A DNA stretch of 64,000 nt from Sphaerolaimus hirsutus (GCA_964036195.1 CAXIWS010000688.1:62001-126000), one strand, 5' to 3'; counted from the first letter of the stretch, positions 10,200-22,254 are shown. Program-made: numbers and translations. The notes: generated from the letters alone by a model not told the origin.

Positions 10200-10555
10200 G
10201 ACTATGTATAAGAGAAATGAAACATCATTTCACACATACATTTTCTTCTTTATTTTATGAAAAACTATTTGCATAAATTTTATCTGATGAGCTAAAGATT
10301 AACATAGGAAATGAATGATGTAATCTTTGCATCTTTTATGTTTTTCTTCTCAAATTATTTTGTTTCTGTAGAAAAAAGAAGAAATTTTTTATATTTTTTA
10401 TTCAATCAACTTGACCTTTAAAACAATAATAATTATAATAGTAAACATGAAAACAAAAACAAAAAACAATAAAAGGTCAATAATGAACAACAAATGATTT
10501 TGTTACATGCCTAAAAAGCCTAAAAATCACATGCATATATGTCAATACATGAGTC
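10200..10555. other. A/T-rich gap upstream of the ATPase
   Basis: I looked here for the exon that should supply the start of the ATPase P-loop and saw no convincing glycine-rich segment on the minus strand. No other gene is supported. Confidence 0.5.
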
Positions 10556-10559
10556 ATGA

Positions 10560-12474
10560 TTAATCACGTACACACTTTCCATGTGTGTGTATCACTTTGA
10601 CATCACTACTACTACCACTGTTATTATCCATACCAGCAAAATACTCTCGTTTACTTTTTGATCGATTCAATTCTGCTTCTGTTGGATGTAGTGACATGCA
10701 TACTTCACCATTCACATCAGCACATTTTTGGCATAAATCAATTGTCAGCTGTAATATCAAAATTAAATTAATAAAAATAATTATTTATAATTAAATATGA
10801 ATATGCAATAAACTAACCCGGCATCTTCCATTCACATCACGAGTACTTTTCCGAGCCGATGTTACAACCCTAAAAACAACATTTGGTTTTTGTTTATATA
10901 ATCAATTATAATACAAAATATATATAAATTGCATACCTGCAATATTCACACATCAAAATCACAAGGACCTCAGTACGTGTCAAAGTGAATGGGGCACTGG
11001 CCAGTTGAGTATATTGTTCTTGATATGGAAACTTTTTATGTGCCTCTTTAATGTCTGTAGTTGACATTGTACCATATAGACTTTCTTGATTGGCAAAACA
11101 ATCCCGCACCTCGCAGTTCAGGGTTCGACATGGCTAGGTAAAAAATAAAAAAACATTAAATTTGATTTCATTATGAAGTGTTTTCATTGAATACATAATA
11201 AATTAACCTTGCACAAGTCAACAGTGAATATAACACGTCCATTGTGATATGCCTTCCCCTTTGTTCGCTGAGAAATATCACGACAGGTCCTACAAAGCCA
11301 GATGATGATGCCATTAGGTGGTGTTAGAGGGAATGGAGGTCCACTGAGCACATCCTTTTTCATAAATGGAATGTCAAACAGTTTTGAATTTCCACCTGTA
11401 ATAGAAAAAATGCAACATACTTTTATTAAGGTTTTACATCAAATATAAAAAAACAACCAACGAGCAAGATGTGATGTCCGCCCAAATGTATCGATGCGGG
11501 CTACACCGCGTTCAAATTCTGTCAGACCTACATATTTTCTATCTCCAGCAGAACCCTTTGTTTTTGGTGTAGAATCCTTTTTTGGTTGTTCATTTTCTAT
11601 GTTATCAAAAGCCTCATTCAGAATGCCGTCATCTGCTTCTTCTTCTTCTTCTTCCTCATTATTCCCAGTGGTTTGACTTTCCAATAATTCATCTTCATTA
11701 CTAGCCACAACCATTGTTTCACTCCACTCTGAACAATCTCCTTTTACATCCTGTTTTCTCTTCTTTGCACCCTTTTTTGGATCTTCTACTACTTTCTGTG
11801 GCTGTTGTCTTTTCACTCCTTGTTGTTGTTGTTGTTTTTGTCCACTGTCATCTACATGTGATAATCCAATAATATCTGTTTCAAGTCTTCTTGGTCTTGT
11901 ACGCCTTAGCATTTGTAAATCACTTCCACAATATTCAAACCCATTCTCACTATTGTCGCTGGAATTGACATCTATTTCATCCCACCATTCTCCTTCTTGA
12001 TTTTCCTGTTGTTCTTGCTGCTCATGTTCTGGAGGATCTTGTTGATCTTTTGTGGCTGTCTTTCCATTGGCCCCACCTTTGTGTGCACTATTGTTGTTGA
12101 TGAGACTGCTGGAATGCCCCCCACGTCCCATCTGTTTCTTGTGAATTGCATTGGCTTCTCGTGAATTGAGATATTCTGAAAGATTTGTAAGATTATATTT
12201 TACAAAAAACATATTGTCAATATAACATACCAGGGGGGGTGGTCTCATTACCAATTGTTGAAGTGATGGACATAAGTTTTGGTTTATCTCCTTTTCCATT
12301 TTTTCCACCAAGAATTGATGCTTTTGGTCGTCCTCTCTGCCCCCCACCACGCCCACCGCCTCTGCTCGGCTTATTTGCTGTGACTGTGTTGTCTGTACCT
12401 CCTGTGTTACTGGGTGGTCCGATGTATGTAACATCATCATCCCAGTTGCCAGCATTTGTGGTATTATTGGACAT
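10560..12474 (-). CDS. Undescribed six-exon protein with four CxxC pairs (Polinton cargo gene)
   Basis: Six exons, 12474-12231, 12175-11462, 11395-11208, 11133-10937, 10869-10818 and 10748-10560, join with compatible phases into one open frame of about 545 codons, starting MSNNTTNAG. Exons 1-2 are low complexity: an RGGGRGGGQRGRP box, then long acidic, glutamine and basic (KKGAKKRKQ) stretches. Exons 3-6 are compact and each larger one carries a cysteine pair: WLCRTC, DLCKPC, ILMCEYC and DLCQKC, which look like zinc-binding knuckles or ribbons. Further single cysteines lie between them. I do not recognise the family. It sits between the polymerase and ATPase genes in the same orientation, so it belongs to the element by position. 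DNA or RNA binding is inferred from the RGG and CxxC features only. Confidence 0.62.
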
Positions 12475-12506
12475 TCTGTAGGATAATAAATAAAATATAA
12501 TTATTA

Positions 12507-12722
12507 CTATTTATTGCTTTGTAATAGGTTTGAAATAAACAAACTTTTTAAATAGTCCAATTGCTTTTGACAATTTATCAAGTGCTGATATTCAGTTTCC
12601 TTGATGATTCGAACTGAGTCAAGCTGAAAGCCACCTGTAGTTGCTGATGTTAGTGGTAATGACCTTTCCAATGCTGATGATAATTGAATAGAATGTAAAG
12701 GAATTGCTGAAGAATTTGACAA
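12507..12722 (-). CDS. Possible small protein or orphan exon
   Basis: An open frame of about 70 codons without an ATG near its start (first codon TTG). The C-terminal part (ETEYQHLINCQKQLDYLKSL) could form a short helix. It lies in the same orientation between the CxxC gene and the polymerase. It could be a terminal exon whose first exon I did not find, or chance. Confidence 0.3.
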   Translation of the reverse strand: MSNSSAIPLHSIQLSSALERSLPLTSATTGGFQLDSVRIIKETEYQHLINCQKQLDYLKSLFISNLLQSNK

Positions 12723-12859
12723 ATCAATTTTGATAGTTTGGAATGTTAGTCAATAATAATTATAATTAAATGCCTGTATGTGTTTTTTATTAGTTTTTTT
12801 TTTGTCAACTAGTATAAAATGGCATAGAAAAAATATAATAATAATAATAATAAATAAAA

Positions 12860-15800
12860 CTACAGACGATTATAACCAAAGGGATATGTACGCACAACCT
12901 TTGCCCCGCCAACACCTGGGGGAATAAAAAAACGCTTATTTGATACAGGCTTATAAGTTTTTTGTCGACCATCTAAACACACTCTAAAATCCTTAGTTAA
13001 TATAAAGTTTAATTGATTTACTCCAAGTTTCTTGACTGAAGTGCTTTCTAATAGTGATTTTACAGCATCACACATATTCTCATATGTCACAGCAGGTTTT
13101 CGATTTCCAAAGCCCTGATCATCCACCTCTGCAGAACTTGCAAAGCCACGTAATCGTACCGTTCTATATGTTTCACCACTGGAACAATGCTTTGCAGTGT
13201 ATGCATATTGTTTTGGCTGAAAAAAATGCATCAAATAATTTTTAAACTATGTATTTACCATGATAATTGAAATACATACCCCAACAATGCAAACATGATT
13301 TAAATGGTATCTGTCCTTCAAAACAGGTGTTAATTGTCCCAGGTAATGACCACATAACTCATGCAAATTAGTTCCATCCAAAGTCATAATTGAATCTCTA
13401 CAAAATAAATAATGAAATTTTTAAGCACTTGTGAACAATCATTATCTTTACAACTAACGTGTCAGTATAAAGTAATGACTCCTCAGGCAATTTTAACATT
13501 GCCTCATATAATTCAACTCTAGCATGAGCAGTAACCAATGCTGTGATAATTGGCATGCTAAATGCATTGTTTGGACCAACATGACTCAAACTAGAGTCTT
13601 GATCCAGAGAATGTTGAAGCATTACAACAGATTCCTGTCCTAGTTTTGTTGCATCAGCTGATCCAAAATGCTGTCAATATAAGTATTTACATTAATTAAT
13701 AAGAATATAGTATGTTAAAAAAATGAACAATATACCTGTAGCCAATGAACATTGACATTTGGATTTTCCAACATTTTAAGTAAACTGTCACGATCATGAT
13801 AAAAATCTGTGTTCACATGTCCTTTTTTCTGTGCAAACTTTCCAATCAATGAATTTAACATTAGTTTGGCCACAGAACGTTTTACGGGATTTGGATGAAA
13901 TGATTCTGGTGGAATCCTGATACCGAACCGTTCAAAAATTTCATTTGAATATTCCTCAGCTGTTTTATTAGGTGGTACATCTGCATTAGAAAAACAAAAT
14001 TAAAATAATAAGTTTCTATGAATAAAAAATTTTAACAGTGAACTAACCACTTGCTTGACATTTCAATTTGTAAAACTCCAATATGAATGCACTGATTAAA
14101 CCAGAATCTGCACCATTCTCCTTTGTCCATACCCGAGGTTCATAAATGCGTGCAGAAATAATTCGGATCACCTTAAGACCAGCATGTTTAATTGCAGCAC
14201 TCAATTCAACCTTTGTATTTTTCAACTTATATTGTATGCATATATATGTATTTAATCATAAACCTTACCGTAGTCCATGTTCCTCTGAAAATTTGTTCCT
14301 CAAAATTATGTGTACATATATTCATATTTTGCTGTACACAGCATGATGCACATGTACTGTAGAATATTTTTTCATCACCATTTGGTAGATTAGCTCAAAA
14401 TGGTAGTGGTGGTACAAAAATATCTGATCTAGGATAATGAACCCATGCCTTTGCCACACCTAAATTATTCTGAAAATGTTACAAGCACATTTCAAAACTT
14501 AACAATGCAGATATATAAACATAATTAAAAACTTACCATAATCCATTCATTTAAATCACCATGAATTGAACCTTCTGACCATACTATGCCAGGTCCATGG
14601 GCCATTGGTTTCATTAAGCACATTGCTGGATATAAACTACAAAAATCCAAAAAATCTGCCTTTGGCATGTTCACATTCATATTATCATAGATTCCAATTT
14701 GAAATGTGTCAATTCTTCCACCTGAAAAAAATAAAAAAATAAAAAAATGCCATCACATTTTAAAACAGTTTTACTAACCAAAATTTGCATCATATACATT
14801 CAAAGGTTTATCGGCTAACGCATCTGTAAAATACTGTTTCATCAATCTGTTAGTACTCAAAATATTGCGACATTCATGTTCCCAGTAAACATCATAATGT
14901 ATGGGTGAAATAGCCTTAGCAATTTTATTGGCTCTCAAATAATTCAATTCTCGAACTTGAAGTGGCGTTTTTCCTCCGAACAATGTGTGCGGCCTGTAAA
15001 ATTATCATTTAATTACATTTATAAATGTTACATTTATAAAGAACAAACTTTGTTGCATGTAAGTCATTTGTACATATTTGGCATGCATGCCAAAAACAAC
15101 CATTTATGTCAATTAAGGTTGCAATTTGATCTGAATTCTGTTCATATTCAACACCATCAACCTTGAAATTATTAGACCCACAATTTACCACCATCTCACG
15201 ACCATTGCCAGCATGTTGTATATGAGACTGTAAAAAAAAAATACCCGACTGTTTTCATATAGTCAAATTCATTAATAAAAAAATAACTCACACCAAAATA
15301 TCGACCATAGGCCGTAAGAAATGCTGTAGCAAAACGACTATTACGGTCCATGAGACTTTCTCCTCGATAAATACATAGAGTGTTTTCTTGCAAATATTGA
15401 GCTGAAAATTTATTCAAATTAGTTTACTATAAACAATAATCTTTCAAATATAACTTACTTTGAAAAACTCTAAGTGCCAATCCTGAAATGGTAAATGTTC
15501 CTGTCTCTGCAAATAAATCTACATTTACCAAATTGATCAGTTCCTCACGGAATCTCATGGCGGCATAACTTAATGCATAACTATCTCTCTGACAATATAC
15601 TGACATTTCTTGTGCAACTGGAAAAACCTTGTCATAGTGTTCACTATGATACCTTTCAAATGCATCAATATCTCTGCCACCAGTTGGAAATTCCCAGGTA
15701 GGTCTCAAATGACAAAATGCATCTTGTACATGCAATTCATTCAAATCATAACAGAAAAACCTGTAAAATAAACATGATAACTGGTCATATATAAGTCAGA

Positions 15801-18299
15801 AGTTTTTTCAAACAAACTCACGATTTTGAAACTGGAACGTCAAAAGATTTGCACAAATTTTCCAACGATGTGGGTATGTAATTAGCCCAGCAAATCAATC
15901 TTATACCACATTTGAACTTGGCATATAAAATTCTATTCCCACGAGTAAATGTCTTTTCTGGAGTTTTACATTGACTTGCAAGAGCAGATAATAAAAACTG
16001 AAAGTCAAATCTGCTTCCAAAATGACTGATTATTGTTGCATCAGCATTTTCTGAAAATAATAACAAACAATATTATAATTCAATAAAATTATGAAAAAAT
16101 CAAAATATGTTTAATTTACCCATTGAGAAAAAATTCTCAACAAATTCCTCAACACAATTTTCACCCTGCCAGACTGACACTCTTGCTTTCCCACACTTTT
16201 TATTATTGCAGGAGTCGTACATATCCTTTCGCCAACAACGTGAACATGAACTGTAATAATAAAAAATGTTTACACTATCACAAATTCTCTAATTATGAAA
16301 TTATAAGACAATCAAGCCGTACCTCACAGTAGTCAACAAATTTGCCACATGTTGATTTGTACTCTCACAAATCCTTGTTTCTAAATCAAGAAATACAATT
16401 GATCTTGATTTTTGAATTTTCTTTGGTTTCAAAATTGGTAGAAAACAGTTCAAGTGTGAATCATTCATGGGAATTTTTTGTTTACAAAAATTACAAATAT
16501 ATAGTCTTTCTTCTGGGCATTTATGCATGTTTAAATAACTTCCATTTTGCTGTTTCTTGAGACTGAAATAGTGACCACATCTTAAACAGTAACGTTGACT
16601 ATAACACTTTGGCATTGCCCATCGGCCTGTTCCTTGCACATGTAAATGTTGCCTGTAAGCCCAATTACACTTATTAAAGTGATAAATCATCTCATATTAA
16701 TAAATATAATGCACTTACTCAAAACATTGTGCTGAAAAAAATCTTCTCAAACAATCTGGACATATTCGATCTTCACCAAAAACCTTTTCACAATCTGACT
16801 GTGAACTTGTATGTCCATAAATAGATCCAACTCTTACAATTGCACAATAATTGCATCGAAAGGGACAATCATGTCTGTAATTATAAATACACAATTATTG
16901 TAATTGTCATAATTAAAAAAATTGTCACTTGAAAAAACCAGCCTTTTTAAATCAAACTGAATCTCTTTACATGTTTCACAATATCCTCTGGCACTCAGAA
17001 ATGTCACAATGCCCCAAATTACAGCAAAAAATATGAAGCCACCATGGTGATATAAACATAAATTAATCACATGATTGTTAACTGGATACTTGAATTTACC
17101 CCATACTTGTTCCTTTGTTCCTTCTTTAAACACTCTAATTGAAATGCCATGTAACATTGGAGCTCTCTCTATACGCTCTAAAAAATCTAAGCCTATGAAA
17201 ATGTTTGAAGGTGGCAATTCTGCCTCTATACGTAAACGACATGCTAATTTTTCAAGCTCTATTGATGGACATTTTTCACAATGACGCCTTACACGACGCC
17301 AATAATTTTTTGATTCTTTCCCTCTGTCTGGATTGAAAGCCCTAAACTTGGCCACTGCCAAACATATGGCATAAACAAGAGTCTGCTCTGATGCAACCAC
17401 ATATTCACAATGCTTACGCTTTTTTCCTTTTAACATGGCCTGACGTAATCTTGCTGTTGTGACATCTTGATAAACTGAGCGTCTTTTTCCACCACTTAGT
17501 CTACCTACATTACCATAATTTTTTAAATTGCTTAGATCTTCATTGTCGGAATCAGAAAAATCAGATGCTATTCTAATTGCACTTTGATTATCACTTGTAT
17601 TTGTTGGATAATGTGAACAACCAGGCTGATCAGTCATTATCGTTCTGCATGTTATGAAATATATATATATATTAATGAAAATAATAACATTAAAAATTGA
17701 ACAAACTCACCAATTACATTCACAAATAGATACAATGAATTGTCTGATAAATTTATTGTCTGATTGGAGTTTAACAAGTTGACAATATCTTGGGCAGCAC
17801 CAATGCAACTAAATCTTGATCCCAGATGAAAATGCTCTATGTACGCTGTAAAAACAACAACAATTAATAAATGCATGTGAAACATCAAAGGAATTTCAAA
17901 CAAAAAACACACATTCTGGTAAATTTTCATGCTGTAAAGAAACACCAACATAAACATTTGATGGATGACGATCACCAACACTATGCCTTCATGATAAAAA
18001 AGAAGAAAAGATTTGATAGATAAGACATACAAAATGTTTAAAAGTAGATAGTATTACCTGAAAGTACAGTCTATTGCCTCTGAAAGAACAGTTGCAATAT
18101 TTGGATGATTGTTCAAATTCTTAAATATAATTCTGTATGCATCCAAATTCAATTTATATTTTTCTGTATATTGAGATACCGGTTTGAAAATTTGAAAAAA
18201 ACCTCTATCATATAGAATTCCTGACGCAGAAGACGTACTAGCTATATTTGCTAATATTTGCTTTCGTCGCGTATTAACAGAACTTGAAGCTAAAGACAT
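12860..18299 (-). pseudogene. polB: Protein-primed family B DNA polymerase of the Polinton, about 19 exons, one in-frame stop
   Basis: This is the replicative polymerase of a Maverick/Polinton-like element. Exons: 18299-18058, 17980-17913, 17845-17711, about 17640-16943, 16874-16719, 16652-16323, 16250-16120, 16050-15822, 15760-15459, 15401-15292, 15227-15049, 14993-14779, 14721-14537, 14469-14269, about 14222-14048, 13980-13736, 13670-13459, 13397-13280, 13216-12860. Introns are about 60-115 nt. Landmarks: a YCETC zinc region, exonuclease FLDLET (exon 6), SHFGSRFDF (exon 8) and YCQRDS (exon 9), the NGCFWHAC box (exon 11), palm motif A DFCSLYP (exon 13), motif B LMLNSLIGKF (exon 16), motif C YTDT split by the exon 17/18 intron, and PKQYAY (exon 19). 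An in-frame TGA lies at 14397-14395 in exon 14. The exon 3/4 junction is unresolved, and exon 4 seems to use a GC donor. The stop suggests a decayed copy. Confidence 0.88.
14395..14397 (-). other. In-frame TGA in polymerase exon 14
   Basis: Minus-strand codons around it read PPLPF, then TGA, then ANLPNGDEK in the frame that continues to the exon end. No splice pair that removes only this codon is visible. Confidence 0.75.
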
Positions 18300-18307
18300 A
18301 TTCTATC
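18300..18307. promoter_or_regulatory. 8-bp gap between two divergent start codons
   Basis: The polymerase ATG (minus strand, 18299-18297) and the plus-strand gene ATG (18308-18310) are separated by only 8 bp. Any shared promoter must overlap coding sequence, or one of the two chosen starts is not the real one. Confidence 0.5.
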
Positions 18308-19426
18308 ATGGCAAACAGTCACGGAATGTCACCTGCAGTATTACAAGTTATTAATGGCAAGAAAATGTACATTAAAAAGGTAAGTCTACTCTCAAATAAA
18401 TATCATTAAACTGATCATGACACTATTAAAAACTTTCAGAGTGAATACTTATGGCTACAGAATATGATGCAATACTTCAAGAAGGGTATTCCATTGGAAG
18501 TTGGAGCAGCTGTTCTAGCATATGTACCCATGAGTTTTACACTAGAACTGATAAAGAATGTGGCTACAAAAAAACGTGCTGATGAAAACACAGAAGAATA
18601 TTACATTCAACAAACACTTATCCACTTACTTGATAGTAATCATACAATAACTATTATGAAACATAAAATGATTACTTTAATTGAATTCCAAACTAGACTG
18701 ATAACTCCACAAGGTCAATTAAAACTACTTATTAATTACTTTGGTAGTGGTAGCACTGATTGTTTCAAAACTTGTATTCAATTTGGTGATGATGTGCCAG
18801 AGCACATAATGAATATGATTAAATGGTGTCACAATATAAAAAGAGTATGTTTTATTATAAGAGATGAAATGTTAAGTGACTGTACCTATTACATGAAAAA
18901 ACTATGGCCATTCTTTGCTAAAAAAGAAAAAATGTGTGAATTAGCTGTATATGCAGTAGGTCAAGGAACAATATTTGCATTTAGTTATACAATGGAATAT
19001 ATAACCTCTATACTTAATCAATTTAAGCCTAATCAATTAATTCTATCCTTATATTGTACCAATGTATTGCTTGTAAGATCACTTATTCATATGTGCCTGT
19101 ATCATGATAGACTAGCTGAAATAACTGTTAGAGCTAAGATATGTACCATTTCTGTTTATGTACATAAGGATATACAATACTTCAATCGTATGGGTTGTCC
19201 AGGTTATAATTGGAGAACTTTTATTCTCAATGTTAGAGATACTGTACCAGAAGCTCATAGGCACAAATTTCATTTTGATTTTAAATATGATACAACAATT
19301 GATAAGAAAACTAGAATAATAAAAGAACAATTTCATATTTGCCATAAACTTATTGATTCAGCTAATGATTGTATTATACACTCTTCCACTATTTGCACAA
19401 ATATGGATAATATGCAAACAGAATAA
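18308..19426 (+). CDS. Unknown two-exon gene divergent from the polymerase
   Basis: Exon 1 (18308-18379) ends AAAAAG then GTAAGT. Exon 2 (18440-19426) follows CTTTCAG and runs to TAA. The junction is phase 0 and the product is 352 residues. Exon 2 opens with SEYLWLQNMMQYFKKGIPLE and a hydrophobic helix (GAAVLAYVPMSFTLELI). The rest alternates short hydrophobic strands and charged loops (CELAVYA, QLILSLYC, AEITVRAK, CTISVYVH), which could be a solenoid of weak leucine-rich-like repeats after an F-box-like start. That reading is only a suggestion. No intact domain is recognised. It is A/T-rich like the neighbouring Polinton genes and is the last gene before the non-coding repeats, so it is probably element cargo rather than a host gene. 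Confidence 0.62.
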
Positions 19427-19868
19427 TAGCCTTATTGTTCCATGAATTGTTGATTTTTTAATGTTCTTATTTGTTAAAAACATCTTGAATGAACCTTCAC
19501 CAAATATGCTCATATTTATATCAAGTTGCCAGACACATTAAACCATGATAAATATCAAATTATAAACATATCCATAAACATCAAAGACACACCCATACTC
19601 AAAAACTCAGACACACTTATTCATTTCATAAACAATCTGTCTATTTGTGTGCACATGCATAAAACAAAACATTATCAGTTTGAACAATCAGTTATCTCAT
19701 AACTTTCATCATGCCTAAACGTCTGAAATTCAAAATCTATAGACAATATCAAATCACAGAGATTTCATCTTTAGATTATAATTAAAAATACCCTTTATAT
19801 TCCACCGTTGAGATGACACAAAACAACATAGTCTTCTTTATTCTAAATAAACTACTAAAACACAATAC
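19427..19868. other. A/T-rich flank; expected position of the Polinton right end
   Basis: No gene seen. A terminal inverted repeat of the Polinton should lie in or near this stretch, but the left end is outside the window, so no pairing can be tested. Confidence 0.5.
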
Positions 19869-20102
19869 ACAAGAGCCTTTTAACTTACAAACGGATACTT
19901 ATGGCTCAGAAAACTTATGTCCCAGTTTTGTGGACATTTTCCGGACAGTTATGACCTCACTTGTTACTTCACTACCGTAACCCACTTCGGTTATCACCTC
20001 ACTTGTTCTCATTCACTCCATAACTGTCCGGAATATGTCCACAAAACTGGGACATAACTTTCACGGCCATAAGTATCCGTTTGTAAGTTAAAAGGCTCTT
20101 GT
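19869..20102. mobile_element. Foldback MITE with 4-bp target duplication
   Basis: The 234-bp element begins ACAAGAGCCTTTTAACTTAC and ends with its reverse complement. The arms stay nearly perfect through the sequence for a TGTCCCAGTTTTGTGGACA segment. ATAC flanks it at 19865-19868 and 20103-20106. Confidence 0.85.
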
Positions 20103-20227
20103 ATACTGCTTACCTCCAGTGAACTAATGAAAATTTTCAATACACAACAAAACGTATGCAAAACCAATATTTGATAAGAAAACCATTGTTTCAACAGTAA
20201 AATGCTGTAAAATGCAACTTTTTGTAA

Positions 20228-20440
20228 AACAACTCGAGTTTTTACTTAAAAAACTTGAGTTTTTACTAAAAAACTTGAGTTTTTATTAAAAAAACTTGAG
20301 TTTTTACCAAAAAACTCAAGTTTTTTCAAAAAACACAGAAATAAAACATGGAAACTCAAGTTTTTTTCATGGAAAAAACTCAAAACACAGAGATTCATTT
20401 TTGAAAAACTCAAAATACAGAAAGTGTTTTTATTTTGAGA
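20228..20440. repeat. Degenerate tandem AACTTGAGTTTTTA repeat
   Basis: A tandem array of roughly 26-bp units built on aaaaaacttgagttttta, turning into aaactcaaaacacagag. The same family occurs in inverted orientation at 54.5-55.25 kb. Confidence 0.8.
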
Positions 20441-20505
20441 ACTCACCCATCGTTGAGCAGAGCTGCACCTAATATAAACTTTCACCCACCAATGCAACCA
20501 TGCAG

Positions 20506-20663
20506 GATGTGCTCAAGCAGGAGTGTTTGGGGATCCCATGTATGCAACATGGGATTCGAACCAATTTGGATCAATGACCTTGGGTCGGCACATTCTGGCA
20601 CAATTTGAAGGAAACAAAGATTTTGACTTTGTACCATTCAAGATTTACTTGACTAACCAGTAC
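20506..20663 (+). CDS. VWD-domain exon A of a host extracellular protein
   Basis: In frame this exon reads GVFGDPMYATWDSNQFGSMT followed by LGRHILAQFEG and FVPFKIYLTNQY. The G-D-P-x-Y-x-T-x-D start and the following G-x-x-x-L strand are the classic opening of a von Willebrand factor type D domain. Acceptor ATGCAG and donor GTTAGC are plausible. Its end phase (0) does not match the start phase of exon B, so at least one exon is missing between them, possibly near the hAT insertion. Confidence 0.7.
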
Positions 20664-20856
20664 GTTAGCACCTTCCAGCGAGAGAGTGGGGGCTATTCGA
20701 GGGGGGCATTACTTTTTCCTCACTCGGATAACAGGGAGAGCTATTTTAGGGGGTTTTGTCTCAGGATTTACTTACAGTGTATCTCTATGGCCCTTGATTC
20801 CATTATATCTGAATAAAATTCTTCTCAGTGGAGTGTTCAATATTCGAGTGAAGAGA

Positions 20857-22040
20857 ATGGTGGCCATAGGCGGCGCAAGGTCCTAATTTCTGCTTGTGAC
20901 ATTCACTTTGGTCAAAATTTGACCTTGTGACACTTTTTTACTAGGTATGCTTAGGTTTTCATGCTTCTTGGTACATATACACACTTACTTTATTGACAGC
21001 CCAGGCATGTGATACTCAAACAAATGTATGTAAAACACTCAGAAAAGAACATACATGTGTGCAGCGATTGACAAACAGCCCTAAAACCGCCCAAAAAAAG
21101 TTCGCCTAGCTTGACTTTTGCCTACAAACTTTGCTGCGACATCACTGTTCAATACCCTGCTTAATATGTCTTTGTTCATGTGCAGTATTTCAATCACATT
21201 GAGACGCTCTTGTGAAAGAGTGCTGCGTAGAGCTGATTTGAGGCGTTTCAATGCCCCCAAACCACGCTCATTAGTTGCTGTGGTCGCCGGGTAGAGGCGC
21301 ACCAGGTGGACCACTTTTTGCAACTGGTGCAGTTTTTCTAATCGCATAAGATTAGCATTTGTCAGGATGTCAAGGACTTGCTGCATGCTGTTTGACTTTT
21401 TGTCCGAAACATTGTTTGCACACAGCCTGTATGACAAGTTGTTCTAAAATGCAAATTTTATGTGTATATGGTTAACCAGTAAAAGAATCTGCAATTATCA
21501 AAATCTCAAAATGCAATCGAGTAATGATGAAAATGCAATAAAATGACCAACATAAACAAGTACTGACATTGTTCCCCAACTGCAGCACTTTCAATACCAC
21601 TCTCATCCTTTCTTTGTACATGGACATTTACATAAACACAAGCTAAATACGACAGCACAGACAAAAAAGCGATACGCTATTGGCAACCGATAGAGACATT
21701 TTAAAAAAATGCTGCCCCGCTGGCAGCAAAAGGTGTGCTGCGCCGAGCTGACAGCTGCACACACGTTTGTATTTAGGTATGCTATGAATGTGTCGTGATT
21801 TGCATTTTGGGCGCCGCGCGCAAACCGATTTCACGGGAAATGCAGATTTGATATTCATTCTCTAGTACAGAGAATGTTGAATCGAGGAGTGAATTTATAT
21901 GTGTGAGGGACCATCAAAAATTTCAAATTCTGCTTGTGAATGTCACACATTGTGACACCCAAATTTCTGCTTGTGACACCAAAAATTCCGCTTGTGACAT
22001 TCACAATGTCACAAGCACTTACGCCGACTATGATGGTGGC
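20857..22040. mobile_element. hAT transposon remnant with 8-bp target duplication
   Basis: The element spans 20865-22032. Ends are CATAGGCGGCGCAAG (left) and, read inward from the right, CATAGTCGGCGTAAG. Flanks are ATGGTGGC at 20857-20864 and 22033-22040, the 8-bp duplication expected of hAT elements. Subterminal motifs GCTTGTGACATTCA repeat on both sides. It carries only the last part of a transposase, so it is an internal-deletion derivative. Confidence 0.92.
21081..21437 (-). pseudogene. hAT transposase C-terminal dimerisation exon
   Basis: The frame contains LVRLYPATTATNERGLGALK, then RLKSALRSTLSQERLNVIE and LHMNKD. This is the hAT family C-terminal dimerisation signature (P-A-T-x-A-x-E-R then L-R-x-x-x-x-x-E-R-L). 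No DDE catalytic part or zinc finger is present within the 1.17-kb element, so it cannot encode an active enzyme. Confidence 0.9.
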
Positions 22041-22254
22041 CTTTTATAGAAATATTTAGTGAGAATCAACGCAGCAGGAAAATGGGTTCCGAATGCATGT
22101 GAAATACAGGGTAGTAGGACCGTTTCCCCCCACGACATTTTTACCCCCGTCCATTTGACCAACTGTCCATTTGACCCTTTTCCGTCCACTCTAAAAAACG
22201 GACAACTTATTATGTCCATATTAGGAATATCGGATATTACGAAATACAGTAATA

